Of a stretch of DNA of 32,126 nt, positions 7,259 through 15,121 are shown one piece after another. Numbering within the stretch: position 1 is the first letter of the stretch; every line of letters begins with the position of its first letter. This DNA comes from Petrimonas sp. (GTDB lineage Bacteria > Bacteroidota > Bacteroidia > Bacteroidales > Dysgonomonadaceae): positions 1 through 32,126 of the forward strand of contig JAQVEB010000006.1 in assembly GCA_028698105.1 (NCBI GenBank), written 5' to 3'. The notes beneath the pieces are model-generated. The model did no database searches. It was not told where the DNA came from and saw only the letters and a program-made list of their open reading frames with translations. The position numbers and the translations under genes are program-made.

Positions 7259-9577
7259 ATGAAAAAAATTATTATAGTGCTGTGCATCTTGTTCAGCATA
7301 ACAACCGCTGTATTTCCACAACAAAACAGACATCAGCATCGTAATCGACAAAGAAGTAGCGATGCCAATATTATTGGACACGTGCTCAATAAATCCACAA
7401 AGGAACATATTCCCTTTGTAACTGTATCTTTAAAAGGAACCCACTTCGGCACTTCAACCGACGCATCGGGACATTATTACCTAAAAAACCTGCCCGAAGG
7501 AAATTTCACGCTAATGGTCTCCGGTATAGGATATAAGCCGGTAGAAAAATCTGTTACTTTACAGGAGAGTGAAACCATTGAAGTAAATTTCGAAGTAGAT
7601 GACGACGAGATAATACTTGAAACGGTAGTTGTATCTGCCAACCGCACAGAAACTAAACGCAGAGAAGCGCCCACGGTAGTAAACGTTATCACTCCGTTGC
7701 TTATGGAAAACACCAATTCCGTAACGCTGGCGCAGGGATTGAACTTTCAGCCGGGATTACGTGTAGAAAGCAACTGTCAGAATTGCGGATTTCAGCAGGT
7801 TCGCATCAACGGACTAGACGGTCCATATTCACAAATCCTTATTGACAGCCGTCCTATCTTTAGCGCATTGGCCGGCGTGTACGGCATCGAGCAGATTCCC
7901 GCCAATATGATTGAGCGTGTTGAAGTTGTACGCGGCGGCGGATCGGCTTTGTTCGGCTCTAACGCTATAGCGGGGACTATAAATATCATAACAAAAGAGC
8001 CCAAAGCCAACTCATTATCTATTAACAATGTTACAAATATTATCAACGGAAAATCACCGGACAACAACCTCTCCTTTCACACCTCACTGGTAAACGGCAA
8101 TTTAAAAACGGGCATGATGATCTTCGGCTCCTCACGCCAGCGCGCTGCGCTGGATTACGACGGCGACGGATTTACCGAAATTGGCAAATTGAATAGCAGC
8201 AATATCGGGCTTCGCGGGTTTTATAATTTCAACAACTATCATAAACTCAAAGCCGAATATCATTTTATCAACGAATTCCGTCGTGGCGGTAATCTGCTCC
8301 ATAAACCACCACACGAAACCGATATCACCGAACAAGCGGAACATAACATTCACTCCGCAAACATAAACTATAACGTGTTGTCGCGCGATTACAAACACAA
8401 GGTAAACCTGTATCTCTCAGGGCAATTTATAGACAGACAAAGTTACTACGGCGCGCAGAAAGACCCGAATGCTTACGGAACAACAAACGATAAAAGCATG
8501 ATGGGCGGCATGCAATACAACTACAGTGCGGATCGTTTTCTGTTTATGCCTTCAATAATCACCGCTGGATTGGAAATGAATTATAACGTAATGCACGACC
8601 AAATGCTCGGATATAACCGCATTCTGGATCAATCGGTGAATATACAGAGTGTTTTTGCCCAGAACGAATGGAAAAACGAGCAATGGAGTATCTTACTAGG
8701 CGCCCGCTTAGATAAGCACAACCTGATACAGGATGCTATTTTTAGTCCGAGGATAAACGTGCGTTATACTCCTAACCCGTTTATCGTGTTTCGCGGCGGA
8801 TATTCCACTGGTTTTCGGGCTCCGCAGGCTTTCGATGAAGACTTGCACATTACCGCCGTAGGCGGAGAGGTATGCATCATTCAGCTCTCTCCTGATCTCA
8901 AACCCGAGCGGTCACAAACTTTCAGTATATCGGCCGATATCTACAGAACATTCGGCGTTGTGCAAGCCAACCTGCTGATCGAAGGGTTTTATACGCACCT
9001 AAAAGACGTGTTTCTGCTGGAAGAGATCGGAAGAGATGAGCAAGGAAATTTATTACAGGAAAGGAGAAACGGATCAGGGGCAGTGGTTAAAGGCCTAAAC
9101 ATGGAAGGAAAAATAGCTCCAAGCCGTAAATTTCAACTTCAGTTGGGCGCAACAGTTCAAGAGAGTTTGTATGACGAAGCTGAATCGTGGAGCAACAATC
9201 CCGATGTGGTACCGAAACGAAATATGTTTCGCACACCAGATGTTTATGGCTACCTTACTGCCAATATATTACCGGTTGAAACGTTCAACATTTCAGTTTC
9301 AGGCGTATATACAGGACCTATGTGGGTACAACACTTTGCCGGGTATGTGCCGGAAGATGTCGCGGTGCGAACACCGGATTTTTTCGACCTTACTGTTAAA
9401 GTAGCAAAAGATTTTCGCTTAACGACTAGCACTTTTGTGCAACTTAACGCAGGTATACAGAACCTTTTCAATAGCTTTCAGCAGGATTTTGATCAGGGAG
9501 CGCTTCGCGACGCCGGCTACATGTACGGCCCGTCTTTACCGCGCACGTTCTTTACCGGGTTAAAATTCACAATATAG
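7259..9577 (+). CDS. TonB-dependent outer-membrane receptor, probably metal or metallophore uptake
   Basis: 772 residues. A signal peptide (MKKIIIVLCILFSITTAVFPQ) is followed by a short His/Arg-rich stretch, then a carboxypeptidase-regulatory-like domain (residues ~37-115, IIGHVLNKSTKEHIPFVTVSLKG written here in part), a plug domain from ~120 (VVVSANRTETKRREAPTVV, IERVEVVRGGGSALFGSNAI) and a 22-strand type barrel ending in the aromatic-rich FFTGLKFTI. The plug carries a two-Cys loop, SNCQNCGFQQVRINGLDG. The preceding His-rich gene suggests zinc, copper or a related metal rather than glycan import, and no SusD partner follows. Terminal residues and length are normal, so the receptor looks intact. 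It is followed by a terminator. Confidence 0.88.
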   Translation: MKKIIIVLCILFSITTAVFPQQNRHQHRNRQRSSDANIIGHVLNKSTKEHIPFVTVSLKGTHFGTSTDASGHYYLKNLPEGNFTLMVSGIGYKPVEKSVTLQESETIEVNFEVDDDEIILETVVVSANRTETKRREAPTVVNVITPLLMENTNSVTLAQGLNFQPGLRVESNCQNCGFQQVRINGLDGPYSQILIDSRPIFSALAGVYGIEQIPANMIERVEVVRGGGSALFGSNAIAGTINIITKEPKANSLSINNVTNIINGKSPDNNLSFHTSLVNGNLKTGMMIFGSSRQRAALDYDGDGFTEIGKLNSSNIGLRGFYNFNNYHKLKAEYHFINEFRRGGNLLHKPPHETDITEQAEHNIHSANINYNVLSRDYKHKVNLYLSGQFIDRQSYYGAQKDPNAYGTTNDKSMMGGMQYNYSADRFLFMPSIITAGLEMNYNVMHDQMLGYNRILDQSVNIQSVFAQNEWKNEQWSILLGARLDKHNLIQDAIFSPRINVRYTPNPFIVFRGGYSTGFRAPQAFDEDLHITAVGGEVCIIQLSPDLKPERSQTFSISADIYRTFGVVQANLLIEGFYTHLKDVFLLEEIGRDEQGNLLQERRNGSGAVVKGLNMEGKIAPSRKFQLQLGATVQESLYDEAESWSNNPDVVPKRNMFRTPDVYGYLTANILPVETFNISVSGVYTGPMWVQHFAGYVPEDVAVRTPDFFDLTVKVAKDFRLTTSTFVQLNAGIQNLFNSFQQDFDQGALRDAGYMYGPSLPRTFFTGLKFTI

Positions 9578-9588
9578 GAAAAGCTTTC

Positions 9589-9621
9589 GGCGCAAATTTT
9601 CGGGTTTGCGCCGTTTTGTTT
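9589..9621 (+). terminator. Terminator of the TonB receptor gene
   Basis: GGCGCAAA (9589-9596) and TTTGCGCC (9605-9612) form a perfect 8-bp stem with an 8-base loop, followed by GTTTTGTTT. The T-rich tail also contains the -33 box of the next promoter. Confidence 0.8.
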
Positions 9622-9645
9622 ACATGGAAATAATGCCTACCTTTG
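9615..9645 (+). promoter_or_regulatory. Bacteroidota housekeeping promoter of the FemX-like gene
   Basis: TTTG at 9615-9618 and TACCTTTG at 9638-9645 are separated by 19 bases, the classical -33/-7 arrangement. The start codon follows 22 bases later. Confidence 0.75.
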
Positions 9646-9667
9646 CACCCGTAAAATAAAAATAATC

Positions 9668-10789
9668 ATGCTGTTAGATATTCGGAAAAAAGACACGGAC
9701 GAACTGAACAAAACGCCCATTCTGCAACAGACGGCATTTTGGTCGGAAGTAAAGAACAAGCTGGGCGCCGAAACGCTTGCTGTCGGGTTTAAATCGAGGG
9801 AGTCGGATATTTTTCATTCCAGGAGCGATAAATTGCTGGTTTCAGACCTGCTGATCGTCCTGCAACAAATCGACAGGAATCATTCTGTGGCTTATGTGCC
9901 TTACGGCCCTGAACTGGAACCTTCCGATGAGTTTCAAAGCCTTTTTCTGGAAGAATTATCGGAGAGCATTCGCCCGTATTTACCGAATAACTGCATCCTC
10001 ATTCGCTATGATCTTTGTTGGGAATCATACTGGACAAAAGAAGCCGATAATTTTGATGAAAACGGCTTATGGAAAGGCGAACCGGAATTACGCACACAAG
10101 AATTCCGGTTCAATTTCAATACGGAAAACTGGAATTTCAAAAAAGCGCTTTCCAACATACTTCCGGCAAGTACCGTTTATCTGAACCTAAGACAAGACGA
10201 AGAAAGCATCCTGCAACGCATGAAACCGAAAACCCGCTACAACATCCGTCTGGCACAACGTCGCGGCGCAACCGTAAAATCGGCAGGGATGGAGGAAATT
10301 TCCACGTGGTATGAACTCTACAAAGAGACGGCGGCACGAAACGGTATCCTGCTAAACGATATAAAATACTTTGAAGCCGTGCTTTCGGCAAAAGCCGATA
10401 ATACACGTTCACCGGCGCGTGTGCGTCTTTTGATTGCGGAATATAACCAAAAACCGCTCGCAGCCATGTTTCTGGTAATTTCGGGAAACAGGGGTTCGTA
10501 TTTGTATGGCGCCTCTTCGTCGGAAAACCGGAACCTGATGGCTGCATACGCGTTGCAGTGGGAAGCCATCCGGCTATCGAAAGCCGCAGGCTGCACCCAG
10601 TATGATATGTTCGGCATATCGCCCACGCCCGATCCCGAACACCCGATGTACGGGTTGTATAAATTCAAATCGGGTTTCGGCGGCGAAATCTATCACAGCC
10701 TCGGTTGCTGGGATTATCCGCTAGACGAGGAAAAATACACCCTCTTTCGTGCATCGGAAATGCATAGCCAGGGGTATCACGTAAATTAG
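9668..10789 (+). CDS. FemAB/FemX-like peptidoglycan bridge aminoacyltransferase
   Basis: 373 residues, cytoplasmic. The family transfers amino acids from aminoacyl-tRNA to the lipid-linked peptidoglycan stem peptide. Visible marks are QQTAFWSEVK near the N-terminus, VAYVPYGPEL, the conserved MKPKTRYNIRLAQRRG of the second GNAT-like half, and the C-terminal run GSYLYGASSSENRNLMAAYALQWEAI, of which the YGASS and NRNLMA parts are typical, ending KFKSGFGGE. Both GNAT-like halves are present and the length is normal. It has its own promoter. The stop codon overlaps that of the convergent fimbrillin-like gene by three bases. The amino acid transferred cannot be read from sequence. Confidence 0.85.
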   Translation: MLLDIRKKDTDELNKTPILQQTAFWSEVKNKLGAETLAVGFKSRESDIFHSRSDKLLVSDLLIVLQQIDRNHSVAYVPYGPELEPSDEFQSLFLEELSESIRPYLPNNCILIRYDLCWESYWTKEADNFDENGLWKGEPELRTQEFRFNFNTENWNFKKALSNILPASTVYLNLRQDEESILQRMKPKTRYNIRLAQRRGATVKSAGMEEISTWYELYKETAARNGILLNDIKYFEAVLSAKADNTRSPARVRLLIAEYNQKPLAAMFLVISGNRGSYLYGASSSENRNLMAAYALQWEAIRLSKAAGCTQYDMFGISPTPDPEHPMYGLYKFKSGFGGEIYHSLGCWDYPLDEEKYTLFRASEMHSQGYHVN

Positions 10790-12057
10790 GGAATGGTATC
10801 TCCGTTAATTACTGCTCCATCAGCCGCCTTCATTCCGGCAATGTATTGATAAGTTGCCAAATCTCCTCGTACCAGAACTTCTCTGCCCAAATTTTCAGGA
10901 TGATCCAGCAGATTGAGTGTATCTCTGATTTGGGTAGCAGACAATTGTACAGGAAACGTTTTGGTTGAATCGGTCTCTGTGCTAACTGTTGCTAAAGCAA
11001 TGTTGGTGGTGCTCGTCACATCATCTACACTTGTGGTAAATGATTTATAGGAAGTCGTTTTATAGTAACCCACAATAAACCCTCTTACCCATCTATCCAT
11101 CAACCCCTGATTGGCAATTGCCTCCTCAATAGTAAACGGATCATCGAGTGTTCCGCCGGTTACAGGCGCCGTTCCGACGCTTCCGATGATCACATTTTCC
11201 GACGGGCCGGTAACCCAATCGGTGATGGTTGCGTTGGAAACCGACAGTGCTTGCGATGAAAGCGTAACGTTATACGTGTATTGCGTTGCTTTTTCGAAAG
11301 AAGTGATATTTACCCCTTGAGTCAACGGGAATTCGTAAGAATTGGATCCAAAAGCGATAATAAGCGATTTACCCGTGAAATCGGCCATCGGCAATAGAAT
11401 AGCCTGAGCAGTGCGTCCGTCGGAACTCATATTGAATGCGACATTACCCGTGGTAGCGGGCGCCGAAAGCGTTCCGTCGGCTAATGAAAATGTTGCGGAG
11501 GTTCCCACACCGGTCATCGTTACGGTTAAACCGCTTAAATCAGACGTTGCATCTTCGGGCATAATTAGCACGTTTATCTTCGATAATTGGTGAACGAAAG
11601 TCAGCCCAACATCCGGATTTTGAGAATTTAGCCCCGCGGCATTGTTTGAATACAACAAGTCAATAGCCGGCAGGCTGCTTTGATCGGAAACATTTACCGG
11701 ATACGTTAAGTCCGTGATTGTTGTTTGATGTGGATAATACGCGATGAAATCCACATCAGTGCCGTCGAGCGGAAAGCTGATAGCTCCATCGGCCGTAGCA
11801 GACTGAAAAGCGGACGTTCCGTCGGTAATATATTTCGAATTTTCAGCCAAAGCTGGTACAGACAAACCCTCTCCACTGATTTTCATATAAATTCCGATGG
11901 CATCATTCGCTTCCCATGAGGCATTTGTGGCGCGGGTTTTCAGCCCATCAATGGAAGCATTCACATCAATATACTGCCTAAAATGTGCAGGATATTCCTG
12001 ATAACAGGATACAAGCATAAGGGATATTATGCCAAAAATAAAAAAATTCGTTTTCAT
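10786..12057 (-). CDS. Fimbrillin-family lipoprotein with C-terminal DUF6359-like domain
   Basis: About 423 residues from the ATG at 12057-12055 (MKTNFFIFGIISLMLVSC). An in-frame ATG at 12129 is rejected because it would put 24 residues before the signal peptide. The lipobox LVSC places the lipidated Cys near residue 18. The next part has the fimbrillin/Mfa-like layout: ATNASWEANDAIGIYM, DFIAYYPH, LTFVHQLSKINVLI and ITDWVTG. The C-terminal ~120 residues (GTLDDPFTIEEAIANQG, GFIVGYY) resemble the OB-like DUF6359 domain. It is likely a cell-surface pilus or adhesin component anchored in the outer membrane. No other pilus genes are near. It is convergent with the FemX-like gene and divergent from the ECF sigma gene. 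Confidence 0.8.
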   Translation of the reverse strand: MKTNFFIFGIISLMLVSCYQEYPAHFRQYIDVNASIDGLKTRATNASWEANDAIGIYMKISGEGLSVPALAENSKYITDGTSAFQSATADGAISFPLDGTDVDFIAYYPHQTTITDLTYPVNVSDQSSLPAIDLLYSNNAAGLNSQNPDVGLTFVHQLSKINVLIMPEDATSDLSGLTVTMTGVGTSATFSLADGTLSAPATTGNVAFNMSSDGRTAQAILLPMADFTGKSLIIAFGSNSYEFPLTQGVNITSFEKATQYTYNVTLSSQALSVSNATITDWVTGPSENVIIGSVGTAPVTGGTLDDPFTIEEAIANQGLMDRWVRGFIVGYYKTTSYKSFTTSVDDVTSTTNIALATVSTETDSTKTFPVQLSATQIRDTLNLLDHPENLGREVLVRGDLATYQYIAGMKAADGAVINGDTIP

Positions 12058-12234
12058 AGCTGGTTGGTTTAAATCAGTAGCGCTAAAAAAATACCTGCCT
12101 GAGACGGCAGTCGAAAGAGAAACTAACACATCATGATATCGGTTGTTCGATAGAACATTATCTTTTGCAAAAATAAAAAAACTTTTTTTAGTTCCAAATT
12201 TTTTAACGAAATTGCAATGTTAAATTATCACCAA

Positions 12235-12264
12235 CCGTAGGAAAAACCGGTCTTCGTTGTCTAA
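12235..12264 (+). promoter_or_regulatory. Putative ECF-type promoter of the first sigma gene
   Basis: CCGTAGGAAA (12235-12244), 14 bases, GTCTAA (12259-12264). The same two blocks with the same spacing recur at 12822-12851. The layout resembles the GGAA...TCTRA promoters used by RpoE-like sigma factors, so autoregulation is likely. Confidence 0.65.
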
Positions 12265-12288
12265 ACAAACGAAAAAGAACTGCTGCAC

Positions 12289-12834
12289 ATGTCGGACGAG
12301 CAACTCATACAAGAAATAATTTCAGGTAACACCATTGTCTTTAAAGAACTTATGGAGAAATACCAGGGTATGGTGTTCCGAACGACGTTGGGTTTTGTGC
12401 ACTCCAAAGCAGATGCGGAAGACATCACACAGGAAGTTTTCATTAAAATATATCAATCGTTGCCCGATTTCAAGGGCGAAGCCCAATTTGTTACATGGCT
12501 GTACCGGATTACCGTAAACGCGAGTATCAATTTTGTGAATCGAAAAAAGAAGAACCGAGTGGTGGAATCGTTGGAAAACATCTTTCACAAACAGAGTGAG
12601 GAAAAGACGCCGTTGGAACGATTGGAACAATCGGAACGGGACAAGCGGATAAAAAACGCCATCAATTCCCTGCCCGATTCGCAACGAACGGCTTTCATCC
12701 TGAGTAAATACGAAGAATTACCGCAGAAAGAAATTGCCGCCGTCATGAAAAAATCGGAAGGCGCTGTGGAACAACTTTTACAACGTGCAAAAAGCACTCT
12801 GCAAAAAAAATTGGAATACGACCGTAGGAAATAA
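12289..12834 (+). CDS. ECF (RpoE-like) RNA polymerase sigma factor
   Basis: 181 residues. Region 2 is clear: ELMEKYQGMVFRTTLGFV and ADAEDITQEVFIKIYQSL, then FVTWLYRITVNASINFVNRKK. Region 4 follows (LPDSQRTAFILSKYEELPQKEIA, shown here as its key run, then SEGAVEQLLQRAK), the helix-turn-helix that reads the -35 box. An acidic/charged linker joins them. It directs transcription of an envelope-stress type regulon. The next gene is a small single-pass membrane protein, the usual place for its anti-sigma factor. Candidate self-type promoters lie before this gene and at its 3' end. Confidence 0.92.
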   Translation: MSDEQLIQEIISGNTIVFKELMEKYQGMVFRTTLGFVHSKADAEDITQEVFIKIYQSLPDFKGEAQFVTWLYRITVNASINFVNRKKKNRVVESLENIFHKQSEEKTPLERLEQSERDKRIKNAINSLPDSQRTAFILSKYEELPQKEIAAVMKKSEGAVEQLLQRAKSTLQKKLEYDRRK

Positions 12835-12851
12835 TCAATACAAATGTCTAA
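12822..12851 (+). promoter_or_regulatory. Second copy of the putative ECF promoter, before the anti-sigma gene
   Basis: CCGTAGGAAA (12822-12831), 14 bases, GTCTAA (12846-12851). The -35 part overlaps the last codons of the sigma gene and the -10 part ends 19 bases before the ATG at 12871. It would let the sigma factor boost its antagonist and the periplasmic genes independently. Confidence 0.65.
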
Positions 12852-12870
12852 CCTATAAAACGAACAAAAA

Positions 12871-13164
12871 ATGAAAACGGAACAGTACATAGACGATTTC
12901 ATCAAACGCGAAAAGCAAACGGAACATAATCCGTTCCTGAGTACGCGGGTGATGGCCGAAATCGAAAAAAGGCAACAACCGGAGCGTCGCAGAACGCCCG
13001 TTTGGCAAACTGTGGTTGTGGCTGCCAGCCTTGCTGCCGTTGCATTTTTAGGCGTAAGCATCGGTAACAGTTACCAGAAAAGCGTTTCTCACGAGTTTAC
13101 GATGAACATAAACGACAGTCAGATCGAGAATTTAGGCTATTATAATTTCGACGATTATGAATAA
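12871..13164 (+). CDS. Small membrane protein, probable anti-sigma factor
   Basis: 97 residues. The N-terminal ~45 residues are charged and helical (YIDDFIKREKQTEHNPFLSTRVMAEIEK) and would lie in the cytoplasm; a single hydrophobic segment follows (TVVVAASLAAVAFLGVSIG, residues ~47-65), with a short ~30-residue periplasmic tail rich in acidic residues. This topology and its position right after an ECF sigma gene fit a minimal anti-sigma factor. I see no ZAS zinc motif (no HxxxCxxC), so the contact mode would differ from that class. Its stop overlaps the next start by 8 bases (ATGAATAA), showing translational coupling to the Spy-like gene. Confidence 0.65.
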   Translation: MKTEQYIDDFIKREKQTEHNPFLSTRVMAEIEKRQQPERRRTPVWQTVVVAASLAAVAFLGVSIGNSYQKSVSHEFTMNINDSQIENLGYYNFDDYE

Positions 13165-13732
13165 GACGAATAAAATAATGATGTGGGTAATTGCACTGCT
13201 TGTGGTGCTGAACCTGACGACCATCGGAACTATCGTCTATCACAATCAGCAGGAAAAAGACGATAACACAGCAATTGTTATTGACGAAGGCCAGCCCCCG
13301 CTCACCGGAAGGTATTTTCGGCAAACGCTGGGATTCGACAATGATCAGATGGATGTTTTTCGCGCAGCGAACCGGGAATTTCAACCCCGTGCCAACCTGC
13401 TGATTTACGAAATGGATTCGCTGAAAAACGAAATGTTCATGGAGTTGAACAAACCGAAACCCGACGAAACAAAATTAAATGCGTTATCGGATCACATCGG
13501 AAACCATCACGCAGAACTGAAAAAGCTTACAAACGATTTCTACCTGAAGATAAAATCGGCGTGCAACGACGCGCAGTGCGCTCAATTAGAAAGAGCATTC
13601 CTACCGTTGTATCGCGATGAAACGGTGAATGCCCGTCGCGGATACGGATACGGATATAACCGAACCGACAGTCTCGGTATGGGACGCGGATACCGGCATC
13701 GCTACGGACGCGATTGGAACGAAACCAGATAA
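13157..13732 (+). CDS. Spy/CpxP-like periplasmic metal-sensor or chaperone protein
   Basis: 191 residues. An N-terminal membrane anchor (MMWVIALLVVLNLTTIGTIVY) precedes a periplasmic helical domain: YFRQTLGFDNDQMDVFRAANREF (key part FRQTLGF...Q), a long helix with MDSLKNEMFMELN, DHIGNHHAELKKLTNDFY, and FLPLYRDE. This is the layout of the CpxP/Spy and heavy-metal resistance (CnrX-like) superfamily. The tail is Gly/Tyr/Arg-rich (RRGYGYGYNR). There are two Cys in SACNDAQCAQ and a His pair that could ligate metal. It is coupled to the preceding anti-sigma candidate and may feed an envelope or metal signal to it. Confidence 0.75.
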   Translation: MNKTNKIMMWVIALLVVLNLTTIGTIVYHNQQEKDDNTAIVIDEGQPPLTGRYFRQTLGFDNDQMDVFRAANREFQPRANLLIYEMDSLKNEMFMELNKPKPDETKLNALSDHIGNHHAELKKLTNDFYLKIKSACNDAQCAQLERAFLPLYRDETVNARRGYGYGYNRTDSLGMGRGYRHRYGRDWNETR

Positions 13733-13762
13733 ATTAAATAAACAATTAAAAATAAGATTATT

Positions 13763-14326
13763 ATGAAAACAAAAGTATTTATCACTGCAATGGCGCTGGT
13801 TGCCACCATAGGATTAGCAACCGCCCAAAATCAAAATCAGGCAGCAAAGGAAACGGCGAAAACCGCTCAAACCGGACCTGCATTTGTGGACAAAAACAAC
13901 AACGGCGTTTGCGATAATTTCGAGAACGGAACACCCGGAAATCCGAATGCCAACGGCAAACAACGACTGCTCGACGGTAGCGGCCGCGGACAAGGCAAAG
14001 GCCAGGGATTACGCAACGGCAGAGGACAAGGACGCTTCTTTGTGGATGCCGATAAAGATGGCGTGTGCGACAATTTCGAAAACGGAACTCCCCGTGGAGG
14101 ACGCGGACAAGCCTATGGCAACGGACTGCGTAACGGCAGAGGTGGTGGAGCGAATTTCGTAGATGCCGACAAAGACGGCATTTGTGACAACTTCGAAAAC
14201 GGAACACCGCGCCAGGGACGCGGTACAGGGAAAGGCACCGGCCTTCGGAATGGAAAAGGCAGTGCGGTAAATTTTGTGGACGCCAATAAAAACGGTATTT
14301 GCGACCGTAGGGAAACCACAAAATAA
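13763..14326 (+). CDS. Secreted protein with four EF-hand-like Ca-binding loops
   Basis: 187 residues. A signal peptide (MKTKVFITAMALVATIGLATA) is followed by four 12-residue loops that keep the EF-hand ligand positions 1, 3, 5, 9 and 12: DKNNNGVCDNFE (43-54), DADKDGVCDNFE (95-106), DADKDGICDNFE (134-145) and DANKNGICDRRE (173-184). Position 6 is Gly in all. Three are followed by NGTP. Each loop carries a Cys at position 8, unusual for EF hands. Linkers are Gly/Arg-rich (GRGQGKGQGLRNGRGQGR). Helices flanking classical EF hands are not obvious, so the loops may be dockerin- or thrombospondin-like. It follows the Spy-like gene by 30 bases and ends at a strong terminator. Metal binding is inferred. 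Confidence 0.75.
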   Translation: MKTKVFITAMALVATIGLATAQNQNQAAKETAKTAQTGPAFVDKNNNGVCDNFENGTPGNPNANGKQRLLDGSGRGQGKGQGLRNGRGQGRFFVDADKDGVCDNFENGTPRGGRGQAYGNGLRNGRGGGANFVDADKDGICDNFENGTPRQGRGTGKGTGLRNGKGSAVNFVDANKNGICDRRETTK

Positions 14327-14342
14327 CCACGCACCAACCACA

Positions 14343-14371
14343 AAAAAATGGGGATTCGCTCCCCATTTTTT
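14343..14371 (+). terminator. Strong terminator after the EF-hand-repeat gene
   Basis: AAAAAATGGGGA (14343-14354) and TCCCCATTTTTT (14360-14371) form a perfect 12-bp stem with a 5-base loop TTCGC, ending in a T run. It separates the sigma/Spy/EF-hand unit from the DUF2202 genes. Confidence 0.85.
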
Positions 14372-14424
14372 CTTACAAAACGCTTATCTCATTAACTTAA
14401 TCACAGTAAACCAACTTTTTCATT

Positions 14425-15117
14425 ATGAAAACTTATCAAAAAATTTCCGTCATGGCATTTCTTGCAATTTTGCTTTTCGGTTGTGAAGCGAACAGCGTAA
14501 ATTCACCGGAAGAAAATGCCGAACAAGCCGCATTGATAAACGCAGTTTCAACTACGCGACTTGATGCAACACTGGCTGCAACCACCGATTCGCTTTGTTT
14601 GTTGACAAATACGCAACTCGCGCCACTCACCGAAAGTGAAATAAACAGCATCCTGTACATGCGCGAAGAAGAAAAATTAGCCAATAATGTGTATGTGTAT
14701 TTTAACGAAAAATTCGCCAGACCCGTGTTCAGCAACATCTCCAAAAGCGAGATAGCACACGGAAAAGCTATCGCCTGGCTTATTAATCTCTACAAAATTG
14801 AGACTCCCGCCGAAACGGTACCGGGGGTATTTAACATCGAAGAATTGCAAAATTTATACACAAAGCTTACAACCGAAGCCCTTACAGTTGTAGATGCTTA
14901 CAAAGCCGGCGCTTTTATCGAAGAACACGATATTATTGATCTTCAAAGAGAAATAGCCGAAACAGAAAACCCGTTTATCAAAAGAATTTACGGTAATCTA
15001 CTCCGTGCTTCACAGTTTCATTTGAAAGCCTTTGTCGCAAATCTCAAATTCAACGGTATTGCATATCAACCTCAATTATTGAGCAACGATGATTTCAACG
15101 CTATCATAAACACATAA
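14425..15117 (+). CDS. DUF2202 ferritin-like lipoprotein (copy 1)
   Basis: 230 residues. The signal sequence MKTYQKISVMAFLAILLFGC contains a lipobox (LFGC), so it is probably a lipoprotein. After a ~45-residue linker the DUF2202 core begins: SEINSILYMREEEKLANNVY, SEIAHGKAIAWL, FIEEHDIIDLQ and ASQFHLKAFVANL. These Glu/His positions resemble the diiron ligands of the ferritin-like four-helix bundle. At the last motif it has Gln (ASQFHL) where copy 2 has Glu (ASENHL), so one metal ligand may be altered. The neighbour is a paralogue. A role in periplasmic iron/oxygen handling is inferred from the fold; the family has no established function that I know. Confidence 0.82.
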   Translation: MKTYQKISVMAFLAILLFGCEANSVNSPEENAEQAALINAVSTTRLDATLAATTDSLCLLTNTQLAPLTESEINSILYMREEEKLANNVYVYFNEKFARPVFSNISKSEIAHGKAIAWLINLYKIETPAETVPGVFNIEELQNLYTKLTTEALTVVDAYKAGAFIEEHDIIDLQREIAETENPFIKRIYGNLLRASQFHLKAFVANLKFNGIAYQPQLLSNDDFNAIINT

Positions 15118-15121
15118 AAAA

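Noticed and set aside
13782-14366. 194-residue open frame opposite the EF-hand-repeat gene
   Set aside because: It is a shadow of the repetitive Gly/Arg codons on the plus strand, runs across the terminator, and encodes a Cys/Arg/Leu-rich sequence without domains.
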